A stretch of 64,000 nt of DNA from NCBI GenBank assembly GCA_016788425.1, contig JAEURQ010000003.1:279282-343281 (forward strand), written 5' to 3'. The stretch comes from Chthonomonas sp. Lineage in GTDB: Bacteria; Armatimonadota; Fimbriimonadia; Fimbriimonadales; Fimbriimonadaceae. The position numbers and the translations under genes were made by a program. Under the pieces are notes generated by a model, which was not told the DNA's origin, did no database searches, and saw nothing but the letters and a program-made list of their open reading frames with translations. Positions 27,372 to 34,969 of this stretch are shown here, piece by piece; within the stretch, counting starts at the first letter, position 1, and the number at the start of each line of letters is the position of its first letter.

Positions 27372-27415
27372 AGAAGCCCCGCCGGAAGCCCTCAAGCGCG
27401 GGGCCTTCTGCTTTT
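27372..27415. terminator. Probable bidirectional terminator between ribD and pdxT
   Basis: GCCCCGC / GCGGGGC stem extended by AGAA/TTCT across a one-base bulge. TTTT follows on the + strand. On the - strand the hairpin is followed by TTATTGGGTTTTT. The + strand T-run includes the pdxT stop codon. Confidence 0.65.
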
Positions 27416-27977
27416 AGAACCCCAAAAAGTAGCGGTGGACTGAGACATCGTCCGTCAGCTCGGGATGAAAAGAGGTTCCCAGCCGATTCCCTTGCCGCAC
27501 GGCGACCACCTGGTCATCAATCGCGGCCAGAACTTGCACGTCGTCGGCTCGCTCCACCACGACCGGCGCGCGAATGAACACCGCCGTCACCGGCTCGGTC
27601 AGGCCGACCATTGGAATCTGCTGCTCAAAGCTGTGAACCTGCCGCCCAAAAGCGTTGCGGCGGACCTTGATATCCAACAGGTTGAGGCGAAACTGGTCGC
27701 GATCCTCGACTTCCCGGGCCATCAAAATCATGCCCATGCAGGTGCCCCAAATCGGCATCCCTTCGGCCACGGCGGCCACGATCGCCTCGCCGAGCCCGAA
27801 CCGCTGCATCAGCATGCCCACCGTCGAGCTTTCGCCACCGGGAATGATCAGCCGGTCAACGCCCGCCAGATCGGTGGGGGTGCGCACTTCCTTGCTGGAG
27901 CCGCCCGCCGCCTGCACGGCCTCGGCGTGTTTTGCGAAGTTGCCTTGAATGCTGACAATGCCAACCACGACCCTCAT
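27414..27977 (-). CDS. pdxT: Pyridoxal 5'-phosphate synthase glutaminase subunit PdxT
   Basis: PdxT hydrolyses glutamine and passes ammonia to PdxS to make pyridoxal phosphate. The N-terminus is VVVGIVSIQGNFAKH, followed by IIPGGESSTVGML. The nucleophile Cys is in GTCMGMILMA, and the His-Glu pair in TSFHPELTDD. The start at 27977 has GGGAG five bases upstream and gives 187 aa, the usual length; an upstream extension of the frame is not similar to the family. No pdxS is in the window, so the two subunits are encoded apart. It is divergent from cheC. Confidence 0.95.
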   Translation of the reverse strand: MRVVVGIVSIQGNFAKHAEAVQAAGGSSKEVRTPTDLAGVDRLIIPGGESSTVGMLMQRFGLGEAIVAAVAEGMPIWGTCMGMILMAREVEDRDQFRLNLLDIKVRRNAFGRQVHSFEQQIPMVGLTEPVTAVFIRAPVVVERADDVQVLAAIDDQVVAVRQGNRLGTSFHPELTDDVSVHRYFLGF

Positions 27978-28046
27978 TGTACTCCCGGTATTTGTTCTAG
28001 CAAGTAATCCTATGGTCGGTGGAACAACTTCGCTGAGGGTCAGTGA

Positions 28047-28670
28047 ATGGGTTTTGAGATTTCGATGAATACGGTGCAGCTCTCGGCGGTGCACGAGATT
28101 TGCAACATTGGCCTGGGTCACGCGCTCACTGCGCTCTCGACCATGACAGGGCGCAGCTTCAACATGGAGATCCCGAAGGTGGATGCGGTGCCCGCGGCGA
28201 CGATTTCGCAGATGCTGGGCGGTCCGGACGAAATCGTGGTCTCAGTGCTGATGCCGTTCGAGGGCGATGTGGATGGTCAGATGGCGTTCCTCTTCCCGTG
28301 GGAAAGCGCGCAACAACTTTGGGCCATGCTGCTCGGCGCGGCTCCGGCCGACTACGCCGCGGTGGACGACATGCACATGTCCGCCACTCGCGAGGTCGGC
28401 AACATCATCAATTCCAGTTTTCTCAACGCGCTGGCCGACATGACCGGGCTGCGCATGCACGCCACGCCGCCGTCGTTTGCGCTCGACATGGCGATCTCGG
28501 TGGCCGGCAGCATTGTGGTGGAAGCCGAGGCCCGCGAGGCCGTGGCACTTGCAGTTGAAACGGCGATTTTCGATTCCGAGCATACGACCAAGGGCTACTT
28601 TGTCCTGATTCCGACCGTCGCGACGCTGCGCACCATGTTCGAGCGGTTGGGGATCGCTGAGGCGGCCTAG
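28047..28670 (+). CDS. cheC: CheC-family CheY-P phosphatase
   Basis: CheC dephosphorylates CheY-P and binds CheD. Two copies of the active-site motif E-x-x-N are visible: HEICNIGLGHALTAL near residue 18 and REVGNIINSSFLNAL near residue 115. The 207 aa length matches CheC. GAGGG lies 7 nt upstream of the ATG. It is the first gene of a seven-gene chemotaxis operon, with cheD starting one base after its stop. A C-terminal hydrophobic patch (YFVLIPTVATLRTM) fits the CheC fold. Confidence 0.92.
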   Translation: MGFEISMNTVQLSAVHEICNIGLGHALTALSTMTGRSFNMEIPKVDAVPAATISQMLGGPDEIVVSVLMPFEGDVDGQMAFLFPWESAQQLWAMLLGAAPADYAAVDDMHMSATREVGNIINSSFLNALADMTGLRMHATPPSFALDMAISVAGSIVVEAEAREAVALAVETAIFDSEHTTKGYFVLIPTVATLRTMFERLGIAEAA

Positions 28671-28671
28671 C

Positions 28672-29178
28672 ATGACCAAGTCCGAGCTGCTGGTCGGCAT
28701 GGCCGACATCCATTTTTGCAAGGGTCCGGCCAAGTACACCTGCCTCGGACTCGGGTCGTGCATCGGACTGGCCCTGGTGGACAACCGGACCCAGATCAGC
28801 GGGATGATTCATATCATGCTGCCAGCTACATTCCCCGATCGTCCGGTGGACAAGATAGGCAAGTTTGCTGATGTTGGCATTCCCGAGCTCATTCGCGTGA
28901 TGTCGCTGCACGGCGCCGAGCCGCGGCGCATGGTCGCCGCGTACTGCGGCGGCGCGGCGGTTTTCAAAACCGACGGCGTCGGTTCGCACTTGGATATCGG
29001 CGCGCGCAACGCCGATGCCGTCAAGAAGTTTTTGAATGAGAATCGCATCCCGGTATGCGGCGTCGATGTCGGCGGCTCGTCGGGCCGCACCATGATCTAT
29101 CACTCAGATTCGGGCGAAATCACCGTCCGAACCGTTCTCGGGGGAGAAAGAACACTTTGCAATCTCAAGGCAGGTTAA
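28672..29178 (+). CDS. cheD: Chemoreceptor glutamine deamidase CheD
   Basis: CheD deamidates glutamines on chemoreceptors and forms a complex with CheC. The catalytic Cys is in TCLGLGSCIGLALVD, and the His in GMIHIMLP, matching the Cys-His-Thr triad of the family. The 168 aa length is typical. cheC and cheD adjacent is the common arrangement in bacteria with this adaptation system. The presence of CheD implies receptors elsewhere in the genome, since none is encoded here. Confidence 0.94.
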   Translation: MTKSELLVGMADIHFCKGPAKYTCLGLGSCIGLALVDNRTQISGMIHIMLPATFPDRPVDKIGKFADVGIPELIRVMSLHGAEPRRMVAAYCGGAAVFKTDGVGSHLDIGARNADAVKKFLNENRIPVCGVDVGGSSGRTMIYHSDSGEITVRTVLGGERTLCNLKAG

Positions 29179-29184
29179 ATCGAA

Positions 29185-30033
29185 ATGACTCTCCAAGAAC
29201 TGCTCTGTCAGGCAGCTGATCTCCCCTCGTTCCCGCAACTCGCGTTGCGAGTGGCGCGCGAAACCGAGCACTCGGACGCTTGCGCGGCTTCGATCGCCGA
29301 CCTCATGGCCGAGGATCAAGGTCTCTCAACCCGTGTTTTGCGCCTGGCGAATAGCTCATTTTTCGGTGTGCCGCGCCGCATTGATAGCTTGCGCGAGGCG
29401 ATCATAATTCTGGGGCTGGTGAACGTCCGCCGCTTGGCGCTAGCCGCCAGCACGTACAGCTGGTTCCTCTCCACGGGTCGCGGGTCGCGGCTGCCGATGG
29501 CGCTGTGGTCGCAGAGCGTGGGGGTCGCGACGGTGGCCGCGTCGTTAGAAACGCAGTCGCCCAAGGTCAGCGAAACCGACCTGTTTACGGCGGGAATCTT
29601 GGCGGATATCGGTCTCTCGGCGATGGGTGCGGTCGCGCCGGAACCCGTGGATCGCGTGTTCCAACTCTGCCGCGACGAGCTGATGGCCTTGGCCAGGGCC
29701 GAGCAAGAGGTTTTCGGATTCTCGCACGAGCAAGTTGGCGCGGAACTCGCCACGGAGTGGGGTTTCCCCGACGGCGTGATCACGTGCATTCGCTACCACC
29801 ACTGGCCGCATCGCGCGCCGGATGGCGAAGTCGCGCCGTACTTCCTGAACCTTGCCGCCGGCCTCATGTCCGAGACGAATCAGGGCCTGGTCGCGCTGGG
29901 TCATCAGGACGTGATCTTGCCCGAGGTTCTCGTCGCGTTGGGTCTGGAAACTGAGCACCTAGAAGCGGCCCGAGCGGGCCTGCAACGGGCGTTGAGCATG
30001 CCGCAAGGCATTCTGGGAGGACTGGCCGCCTAG
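29185..30033 (+). CDS. HDOD-domain signalling protein
   Basis: Residues ~1-200 match an HDOD domain: LPSFPQLALRVARETEHSD, LMAEDQGLSTRVLRLANS, and IILGLVNVRRLALA. HDOD proteins are HD-fold relatives without the full metal site and act as regulatory scaffolds in motility, cell-cycle and cyclic-nucleotide signalling. At 282 aa it has no second catalytic domain. It sits between cheD and cheB in the same operon, so a role in regulating taxis or surface motility is likely. That role is inferred from context. Confidence 0.85.
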   Translation: MTLQELLCQAADLPSFPQLALRVARETEHSDACAASIADLMAEDQGLSTRVLRLANSSFFGVPRRIDSLREAIIILGLVNVRRLALAASTYSWFLSTGRGSRLPMALWSQSVGVATVAASLETQSPKVSETDLFTAGILADIGLSAMGAVAPEPVDRVFQLCRDELMALARAEQEVFGFSHEQVGAELATEWGFPDGVITCIRYHHWPHRAPDGEVAPYFLNLAAGLMSETNQGLVALGHQDVILPEVLVALGLETEHLEAARAGLQRALSMPQGILGGLAA

Positions 30034-30069
30034 GTGCAGACACCTGCCCGGACTGCCGATAACAACACT

Positions 30070-31116
30070 ATGCGTAAACAGCGAATTCTCATCGTGGATG
30101 ACTCCCCGTTGATCCGACGAATTCTTTCCGATTGGATTCAGGCCGAGTTTGACCTTGAACTCGTCGGCGCGGCGGAGAACGGTCACGAGGCGATTCGTCT
30201 GGCCGAGGAACTCAAGCCCGACCTGATTACGCTTGACGTGGAAATGCCCGAGTGCGACGGCATTACGGCGCTCCGCGCGATTATGGCGGCCAGGCCGACG
30301 GCGGTTTTGATGATTAGTTCGGTGACCACCAAGGGCGCGAAGTCGACTTTGGCGGCCATGGAAGCCGGCGCCTATGACTTTGTGACCAAGCCCGGCGGAG
30401 CAAGCAGTGTGAAGTTTGGCTGCACCAAGGAAGAAGTTCTGAACAAGATTCGGGCGGGGCGATACGTCCGCGTCGGCTCTCCGACAACCTTAAAGGTAAC
30501 CGAAAAGCCCGCGGCGGTCAGCATTCCCTCGCGTAGCGACAAGGTCGTGGTCATCGCGTCCTCCACCGGTGGTCCGCAAGCGTTGGTGCGCCTTTGGCCG
30601 AACATTCCCGCCAACTTCCCAGCGCCGATCCTGATCGTGCAGCACATGCCGGCGGGATTCACGGATTCGTTTGCAAAGCGACTCACGAAGCTCGGCACGG
30701 TGCCTTGCGTCGAAGCCAAAGCGGGAATGACGCCGGAGCCGGGCGTCGCGATTCTTGCGCCTGGCGGCTATCACATGACGCTTGACGCGGACGGAAAAAT
30801 CGCGCTCGACGCGCGTCCCACGATTCATGGTGTGCGGCCAGCGGCGGACTTTTTGTTTGAAACCGCGGCGGCTCGCTTCGGTTCGCGGCTCATTGGCTTG
30901 GTGCTGACCGGCATGGGCAAGGATGGCGCGGCAGGCGCGTTGCAGATCAAAAATTCCGGCGGGGTTGTGCTCGGCGAATCAGCGGATTCGTGTCTGGTTT
31001 ACGGCATGCCGCGGGCGGCGATGGAACTCGGCGCGGTCTCGGCTGAGGCCAGCATCGACGACCTCATGTCGCACGTCGCGGGTTGCCTGACCAAACGAGG
31101 GCAGAATGCAGCCTAA
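30070..31116 (+). CDS. cheB: Chemotaxis protein-glutamate methylesterase CheB
   Basis: CheB demethylates chemoreceptors when phosphorylated. The N-terminal receiver has the acidic pair ILIVDDSPL, the phospho-Asp in ITLDVEMPECDG and the conserved Lys in DFVTKPGG. The C-terminal esterase has the catalytic Ser in IASSTGGPQAL, His in VQHMPAGFTDSFA and Asp in TGMGKDGAAG. ATG 30070 is placed at the receiver start. A GTG at 30034, with GGGAGG 13 nt upstream, would add 12 residues and is a fair alternative. It overlaps cheR by 11 nt. Confidence 0.95.
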   Translation: MRKQRILIVDDSPLIRRILSDWIQAEFDLELVGAAENGHEAIRLAEELKPDLITLDVEMPECDGITALRAIMAARPTAVLMISSVTTKGAKSTLAAMEAGAYDFVTKPGGASSVKFGCTKEEVLNKIRAGRYVRVGSPTTLKVTEKPAAVSIPSRSDKVVVIASSTGGPQALVRLWPNIPANFPAPILIVQHMPAGFTDSFAKRLTKLGTVPCVEAKAGMTPEPGVAILAPGGYHMTLDADGKIALDARPTIHGVRPAADFLFETAAARFGSRLIGLVLTGMGKDGAAGALQIKNSGGVVLGESADSCLVYGMPRAAMELGAVSAEASIDDLMSHVAGCLTKRGQNAA

Positions 31117-31918
31117 GGCCGCCGAGTGGGAACTGTTTTATAGCCGGGTCCTTAAGCGGACCGGGCTCGATCTAAACGACTACAAGTCGGAGCAGTTGCA
31201 GCGCCGATTGGTCAACCTCTTTCGCACGTGCAAGGTAGCGAATCTCGACGAACTGTGGACGTACGCTCAGGCGCAGCCCAATGGAACGTCGTGGCTCTTT
31301 GACCAGATCGCCATCAATGTCACGGAGCTATTTCGGAATCCCGAAAAGTGGGCCGAACTTGAGCAGAAAGTGATCCCGCAACTGCTGGCCAAGTCGCCGA
31401 CGCTCAAGTGTTGGAGCGCGGGTTGTAGCATCGGAGCCGAGGCGCATACCCTCGCGTGTTTGTTCGCCGAAAAGTTTCCCGGACGGCACTCGATTTTGGG
31501 CACCGACATCGACATGAGCGCCCTGGCCGAGGCGAAGCGGGGGGTGTTTTCCGCCGCAGATGCCAAGGCAACTCCAAGCGCGTACCTCAAGAAGTACTTT
31601 ACGCCGCAGGACAAGTCGTACCAAGCAAACCCGGCGCTCACCAAGTACCTCCAGTTTAAGCATGGCAATCTGTTGGCCGATCGCTTTGACACAGGGTACG
31701 ACCTTATTCTCTGTCGCAATGTGGTGATTTATTTCACCGACGAGGCGAAGGACCAACTGTATCAGAAGTTCTGGAGCGCGCTCAAACCGGGCGGGATTCT
31801 TTGGATCGGCGGTACAGAACGAATCCACAATCACCGATACTTGGGATTCGAGAGTCCGCATCCGTTCTTTTATCAGAAAACAAACAACGTGGAACAAACA
31901 TGGCGAAACGCATCCTAA
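31106..31918 (+). CDS. cheR: Chemoreceptor glutamate methyltransferase CheR
   Basis: CheR methylates receptor glutamates with S-adenosylmethionine. The helical N-terminal domain includes YKSEQLQRRLVNLF. The Rossmann domain has the cofactor motif CWSAGCSIGAEAHTLA, near the canonical SAGCSTGEE but with AEA instead of EEP. DLILCRNVVIYF is the family signature. The 270 aa length is normal. The ATG lies inside the end of cheB, and the 3' end overlaps cheY by 19 nt. CheB and CheR together give methylation-based adaptation alongside CheC and CheD. Confidence 0.94.
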   Translation: MQPKAAEWELFYSRVLKRTGLDLNDYKSEQLQRRLVNLFRTCKVANLDELWTYAQAQPNGTSWLFDQIAINVTELFRNPEKWAELEQKVIPQLLAKSPTLKCWSAGCSIGAEAHTLACLFAEKFPGRHSILGTDIDMSALAEAKRGVFSAADAKATPSAYLKKYFTPQDKSYQANPALTKYLQFKHGNLLADRFDTGYDLILCRNVVIYFTDEAKDQLYQKFWSALKPGGILWIGGTERIHNHRYLGFESPHPFFYQKTNNVEQTWRNAS

Positions 31919-32262
31919 TCACCGACGACGCTCTCTTTATGAGAGTCACGCTGAAGAACATCCTTACCGGCGCAGGCTACGAAGTAGTGGGCGAGGCCGC
32001 CAATGGCGTCGAGTCGGTGGAACTGTTTAAGAAACTCAAGCCCGACCTCGTGACGATGGACATTACGATGCCCGAACTCGATGGCATCGGCGCTCTCAAG
32101 GCGATTAAGGGAATCGATCCCGATGCGCGAGTGGTGATGTGCACCGCGATGGGCCAAAAGAACATGGTCGTCGAAGCCATTCAGGCCGGCGCGAAGGACT
32201 TTATCATCAAGCCGTTCCAGCCCGATCGCGTCCTCGAATCCATCTCCAAGCACGCCGCCTAG
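31900..32262 (+). CDS. cheY: Single-domain response regulator CheY
   Basis: 120 aa, a stand-alone receiver domain. The acidic pair is in ILITDDALFMR, the phospho-accepting Asp in LVTMDITMPELDG, the Thr switch in VMCTAMGQ, and the conserved Lys in DFIIKPFQ. The start is at ATG 31900 inside the cheR 3' end; the longer frame upstream is cheR sequence in another frame. Without flagellar genes in view, the output could be a flagellar or pilus motor. CheC and CheX in the same operon are its likely phosphatases. Confidence 0.93.
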   Translation: MAKRILITDDALFMRVTLKNILTGAGYEVVGEAANGVESVELFKKLKPDLVTMDITMPELDGIGALKAIKGIDPDARVVMCTAMGQKNMVVEAIQAGAKDFIIKPFQPDRVLESISKHAA

Positions 32263-32275
32263 GAAGCAAAATCCG

Positions 32276-32758
32276 GTGAAAGTCGAATACATTAATCCGT
32301 TTGTCCAGGGGTCGCTGAACGTGATTCAGACCCTTACCGGAATCACGCCCGAACGTGGTCACCTGACCGCGCGTCCGCAGATGTTTACCACGCAACAAGT
32401 GAACATCGTGATCGGCGTTACGGGCCAAGTGGAGGGTCAAGTGATTTATGGCATGTCGGTGCAAACGGCCGACCGCATTGCCGGCATCATGCTCGGGCAA
32501 TCGGTGGTGACTTTCGACCAGCTCGCGGCGAGCGCCATCGCCGAACTCGGCAACATGATTAGTGGCAATTCGCTGGGCATTCTCAGCCAGGCCGGATTTG
32601 TTTGCGATATCACTCCGCCGACGATTATTCGCGGCAGCAGCGTGCGGATTAGCACGCTCGACATCCCCGCACTCGTGATTCCCCTGAAGCTGGAAGATGT
32701 CGGCGTGTTCGAGATTAACGTGAGTTTGCAAGAGCGTCGCCGCGCCATGGCGGCGTAG
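32276..32758 (+). CDS. cheX: CheX-family phosphatase
   Basis: 160 aa with the beginning MKVEYINPFVQGSLNVIQTL and a single active-site motif, AELGNMISGNSLGIL, as in CheX, which has one motif where CheC has two. CheX removes phosphate from CheY. The GTG start is preceded by AGGAAG. It is the last gene of the chemotaxis operon; its stop is 2 bp from the stop of the convergent toxin gene. Two different CheC-family phosphatases in one operon suggest tight control of CheY-P. Confidence 0.88.
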   Translation: MKVEYINPFVQGSLNVIQTLTGITPERGHLTARPQMFTTQQVNIVIGVTGQVEGQVIYGMSVQTADRIAGIMLGQSVVTFDQLAASAIAELGNMISGNSLGILSQAGFVCDITPPTIIRGSSVRISTLDIPALVIPLKLEDVGVFEINVSLQERRRAMAA

Positions 32759-32760
32759 CG

Positions 32761-33273
32761 CTACGCCTCAAAAATCGCCTGCAAGTCCTTGTAATGAAGG
32801 AACAGGCGCATCGGATTTGTCGGTGAAGGCGTCATCCCAAGCTTTTCGTAGTAGGCGCGAGCCTCCTCATCTTTCGCATCGACGACAAAGAATCTCACCG
32901 GCGCGGCCGCCTGCGACATCACCGCCCAAGTCCGTCGGAGCGCGTCCGAAAATAACGACTTTCCTAACCCCTGCCGCTGAAAGGTTTCATCAATCGCGAG
33001 GCGAGCCAGAAGCAGGGCCGGAATTGTGTCCGGCATTCCGCGCGCAATCTTCTTAGGTGCTTGTTCACGCACGGAACTCACGTGCGCGAGCGTGTAGTAC
33101 GCCGCCACATGCAGTGAGCCCACGGGCGTGACGACATAGGTGCGCGACAGCATCGCGTTTTGCCGCGCCAATGCGTGCTCTTTCAAAAAGTCGTTGAGCG
33201 GTGGCTTCCCGCAATCAAAGTTTGCTACCTCGTGCTCGGCCGTGAGGGGAGTGGGCGCGGCGAAGTCAGGCAT
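32761..33273 (-). CDS. GNAT-family toxin (TacT-like) of a toxin-antitoxin pair
   Basis: 170-aa acetyltransferase of the type that acetylates aminoacyl-tRNA in TacT/AtaT-like systems. The start contains NFDCGKPPLNDFLKEHA, a hallmark of this subgroup. The acetyl-CoA binding motif is ARLAIDETFQRQGLGKSLF, and a late segment reads RFFVVDAKDEEARAYYEKLG. It overlaps the DUF1778 antitoxin gene by 8 nt, the canonical order. The substrate is inferred from the family. It is convergent with cheX. Confidence 0.9.
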   Translation of the reverse strand: MPDFAAPTPLTAEHEVANFDCGKPPLNDFLKEHALARQNAMLSRTYVVTPVGSLHVAAYYTLAHVSSVREQAPKKIARGMPDTIPALLLARLAIDETFQRQGLGKSLFSDALRRTWAVMSQAAAPVRFFVVDAKDEEARAYYEKLGMTPSPTNPMRLFLHYKDLQAIFEA

Positions 33274-33553
33274 CCCAAACTGGTTTTTCGTTGAGCAATT
33301 CGCGCAGGGCGGGGAGGTCCCGCGCCGGTTGATCCATGAGCTTTGCCATCAGCTCAAACTCGTCGGCGGAGAGGACGAGCCGTTGCTCCTCTTGCAGCAC
33401 TCGGTCGGCCTCATTGAGCGAGGCTTCCAGCACGAATTGGCTCATCGAGGTGTGGCGAACTTCCGCCGCGCGGCGAAGCACCTGCTTCTGTTTCGCGTTG
33501 GCGCGAATCGAAAGTCGGTCCTCAGATGGTGATGGTTGATTGCCAGGTTGCAT
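33266..33553 (-). CDS. DUF1778 (TacA-like) antitoxin
   Basis: 95 aa with a ribbon-helix-helix N-terminal region (DRLSIRANAKQKQVLRRAAE followed by MSQFVLEASLNEADRVL) and a C-terminal toxin-binding tail ending in NEKPVWDA. This is the DUF1778 antitoxin layout. GGGAG lies five bases before the ATG. It should bind the GNAT toxin and repress its own operon through the DNA-binding N-terminus. It is the first gene of the two-gene unit. Confidence 0.9.
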   Translation of the reverse strand: MQPGNQPSPSEDRLSIRANAKQKQVLRRAAEVRHTSMSQFVLEASLNEADRVLQEEQRLVLSADEFELMAKLMDQPARDLPALRELLNEKPVWDA

Positions 33554-33569
33554 ATCTTCTCCCTAAACT

Positions 33570-33582
33570 ATAACTTGATTAT
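33570..33582 (-). promoter_or_regulatory. Possible autoregulatory operator of the toxin-antitoxin operon
   Basis: An A/T-rich inverted repeat, ATAA-TCAAG-TTAT, lies 17 nt upstream of the antitoxin start in an otherwise G+C-rich genome. Ribbon-helix-helix antitoxins commonly bind such sites. No complete promoter could be assigned. Confidence 0.3.
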
Positions 33583-33662
33583 GCCCGATTGTGTTCCCAT
33601 TGTCCACCCAAATATTGCCATTTGTTCCGAAACCTCGTGCCAGCCTCAGCCGTACCTAAGTC

Positions 33663-34529
33663 ATGCGAATGGACCTTGTCGGCTTGCAAGCCACTGATTT
33701 TTACGCCGAGACGGATCAGCGGGCGCTCGATGCGCTCAAGCGAATCCCCCTGTTACCCACGCTCACCAAGAAGTTTTTCGAGCACGGGATTGACCGCTGG
33801 ATGTACGTGCAAAACATGGCGATGTGCGTGCGTTGCGGGCCGCGACAATACGCCACCGTGTACGGAATCATGCGCGATTGCGCGCGGCGGCTCGACATGC
33901 AAGAGCCCGAGCTTTATCTCACGGGGAATCCATTTCCCAACGCGTTTGCCGGCGGCGTGGAGCGACCCTACATCACTCTGCGGTCGAGCATTCTCGACAC
34001 CCTTAACGACGAGCAACTGGTGCACATCATTGGTCACGAGTTGGGCCACATCAAGGCCGGCCACATTCTCTACATGTCCATGGCGCGCGTGCTCGCCCCG
34101 CTTATGCAGCTTTTGGGCCGCGCGACCCTAGGACTTGGCGACGTCGGCACGCTGGCCCTCGTCATGGCGCTGGCCGAGTGGTCGCGCCAGGCCGAACTCA
34201 CTGCCGATCGCGCCGGACTACTGGCGTGCCAAGACTTGCCGACATCCATGAGCGCCAACTTGGCGTTGGCGGCCGGACCCAGTCGGTTTGCGCACGAGGC
34301 CCACCTCGAAACGTTTGTGGATCAGGCGCGGGCTTACCAAGAAATGTCGCAGACGGACATGGTTGGGAAGGCGATTTGGTTTATGCGATACGGCTACGCG
34401 GCGAGTCACCCGATGCCGGTCTATCGCACACAAGCCCTCGAGCGTTGGGTGCTCGCGGGCTCGTACGATCAGATTTTGCGGACTTACGGTTCGGCGACGA
34501 CTTCGACTTCGTCGGCCACCGGAGCCTGA
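33663..34529 (+). CDS. M48-family zinc metalloprotease
   Basis: 288 aa. The zinc motif HExxH is in HIIGHELGHIKAGH (residues ~121-134). The third ligand Glu is in SRQAELTADRAGLLA, matching the M48 (HtpX/Ste24) pattern ExxxD. Family members degrade damaged membrane or periplasmic proteins. Only one weak hydrophobic stretch (around 145-170) is seen, so membrane anchoring is uncertain. The 3' end overlaps the convergent FHA gene by 46 bp. Confidence 0.9.
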   Translation: MRMDLVGLQATDFYAETDQRALDALKRIPLLPTLTKKFFEHGIDRWMYVQNMAMCVRCGPRQYATVYGIMRDCARRLDMQEPELYLTGNPFPNAFAGGVERPYITLRSSILDTLNDEQLVHIIGHELGHIKAGHILYMSMARVLAPLMQLLGRATLGLGDVGTLALVMALAEWSRQAELTADRAGLLACQDLPTSMSANLALAAGPSRFAHEAHLETFVDQARAYQEMSQTDMVGKAIWFMRYGYAASHPMPVYRTQALERWVLAGSYDQILRTYGSATTSTSSATGA

Positions 34530-34921
34530 TCCTCGACGGGTGCGTCGGGCGCGGCGCCCACGCGGAACGCAAACCGGGCGTTGCCGAGCGCAATCTCATC
34601 GCCGTCTTTGATCTCGGCGGTCTCGACCTTCTCAAAGTCGTCGCGACGGACATAGGTGCCGTTCGACGACTCCAGGTCGGTGATGCTCCAATTGCCGTTT
34701 TCAAAGTCAATCTTGGCGTGGCGTCGGGAGACGTACGCGCCCTCGGGCGTGCCGCCAAGGTCCACGTCAATGGGGCCGACACTCGGATCGAAGCGGCCAA
34801 TGGTGGCGGGCGGGGCAAAGAGGAACGACTCGGTCGTTTCGATGCCGCCTCGAATCACGATTAGGCGTGCAAGCGGGATGGCGTCTTCGGCCATCGGGGT
34901 CACCACATCTTCTGGTTCCAT
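34484..34921 (-). CDS. FHA-domain protein
   Basis: 145 aa carrying one forkhead-associated domain, which binds phosphothreonine. The conserved elements are TIGRFDPS, SRRHAKIDF and SSNGTYVRR. The N-terminal ~25 residues are acidic and could be a phospho-target. ATG 34921 is chosen because TAGCAT lies exactly 7 nt before it; ATG 34930 would overlap that element. Phosphopeptide partners would come from Ser/Thr kinases elsewhere, as the kinase-like gene at 23412 looks inactive. Confidence 0.88.
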   Translation of the reverse strand: MEPEDVVTPMAEDAIPLARLIVIRGGIETTESFLFAPPATIGRFDPSVGPIDVDLGGTPEGAYVSRRHAKIDFENGNWSITDLESSNGTYVRRDDFEKVETAEIKDGDEIALGNARFAFRVGAAPDAPVEDQAPVADEVEVVAEP

Positions 34922-34928
34922 GAGATTC

Positions 34929-34934
34929 ATGCTA
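34929..34934 (-). promoter_or_regulatory. -10 element (TAGCAT) of a leaderless FHA transcript
   Basis: TAGCAT with a 7-nt gap to ATG 34921 and no Shine-Dalgarno. It fits the TANNNT pattern found at eleven other starts in the window. Confidence 0.5.
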
Positions 34935-34969
34935 GGGACGGTTGAAGCCCCGCGAGTTGTTCGCGAACT

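Larger units (their letters stand above)
27233..27415. repeat. Two similar tandem hairpin elements between ribD and pdxT
   Basis: Copy A (27233-27302) and copy B (27336-27415) share the same order: a small hairpin (AAGAG/CTCTT or GAGAGT/ACTCTC), then a CTCCCAA-x-ACCCA stretch, AAG, and a CCCCGC/GCGGGG hairpin. About two thirds of the aligned bases agree. They may be duplicated terminators or a structured RNA in tandem. The segment has no convincing ORF. Confidence 0.55.

Noticed and set aside
27175-27372. 65-codon frame across the ribD end and the tandem hairpins
   Set aside because: It crosses the terminator, has no ribosome site, and its composition does not resemble coding sequence here.
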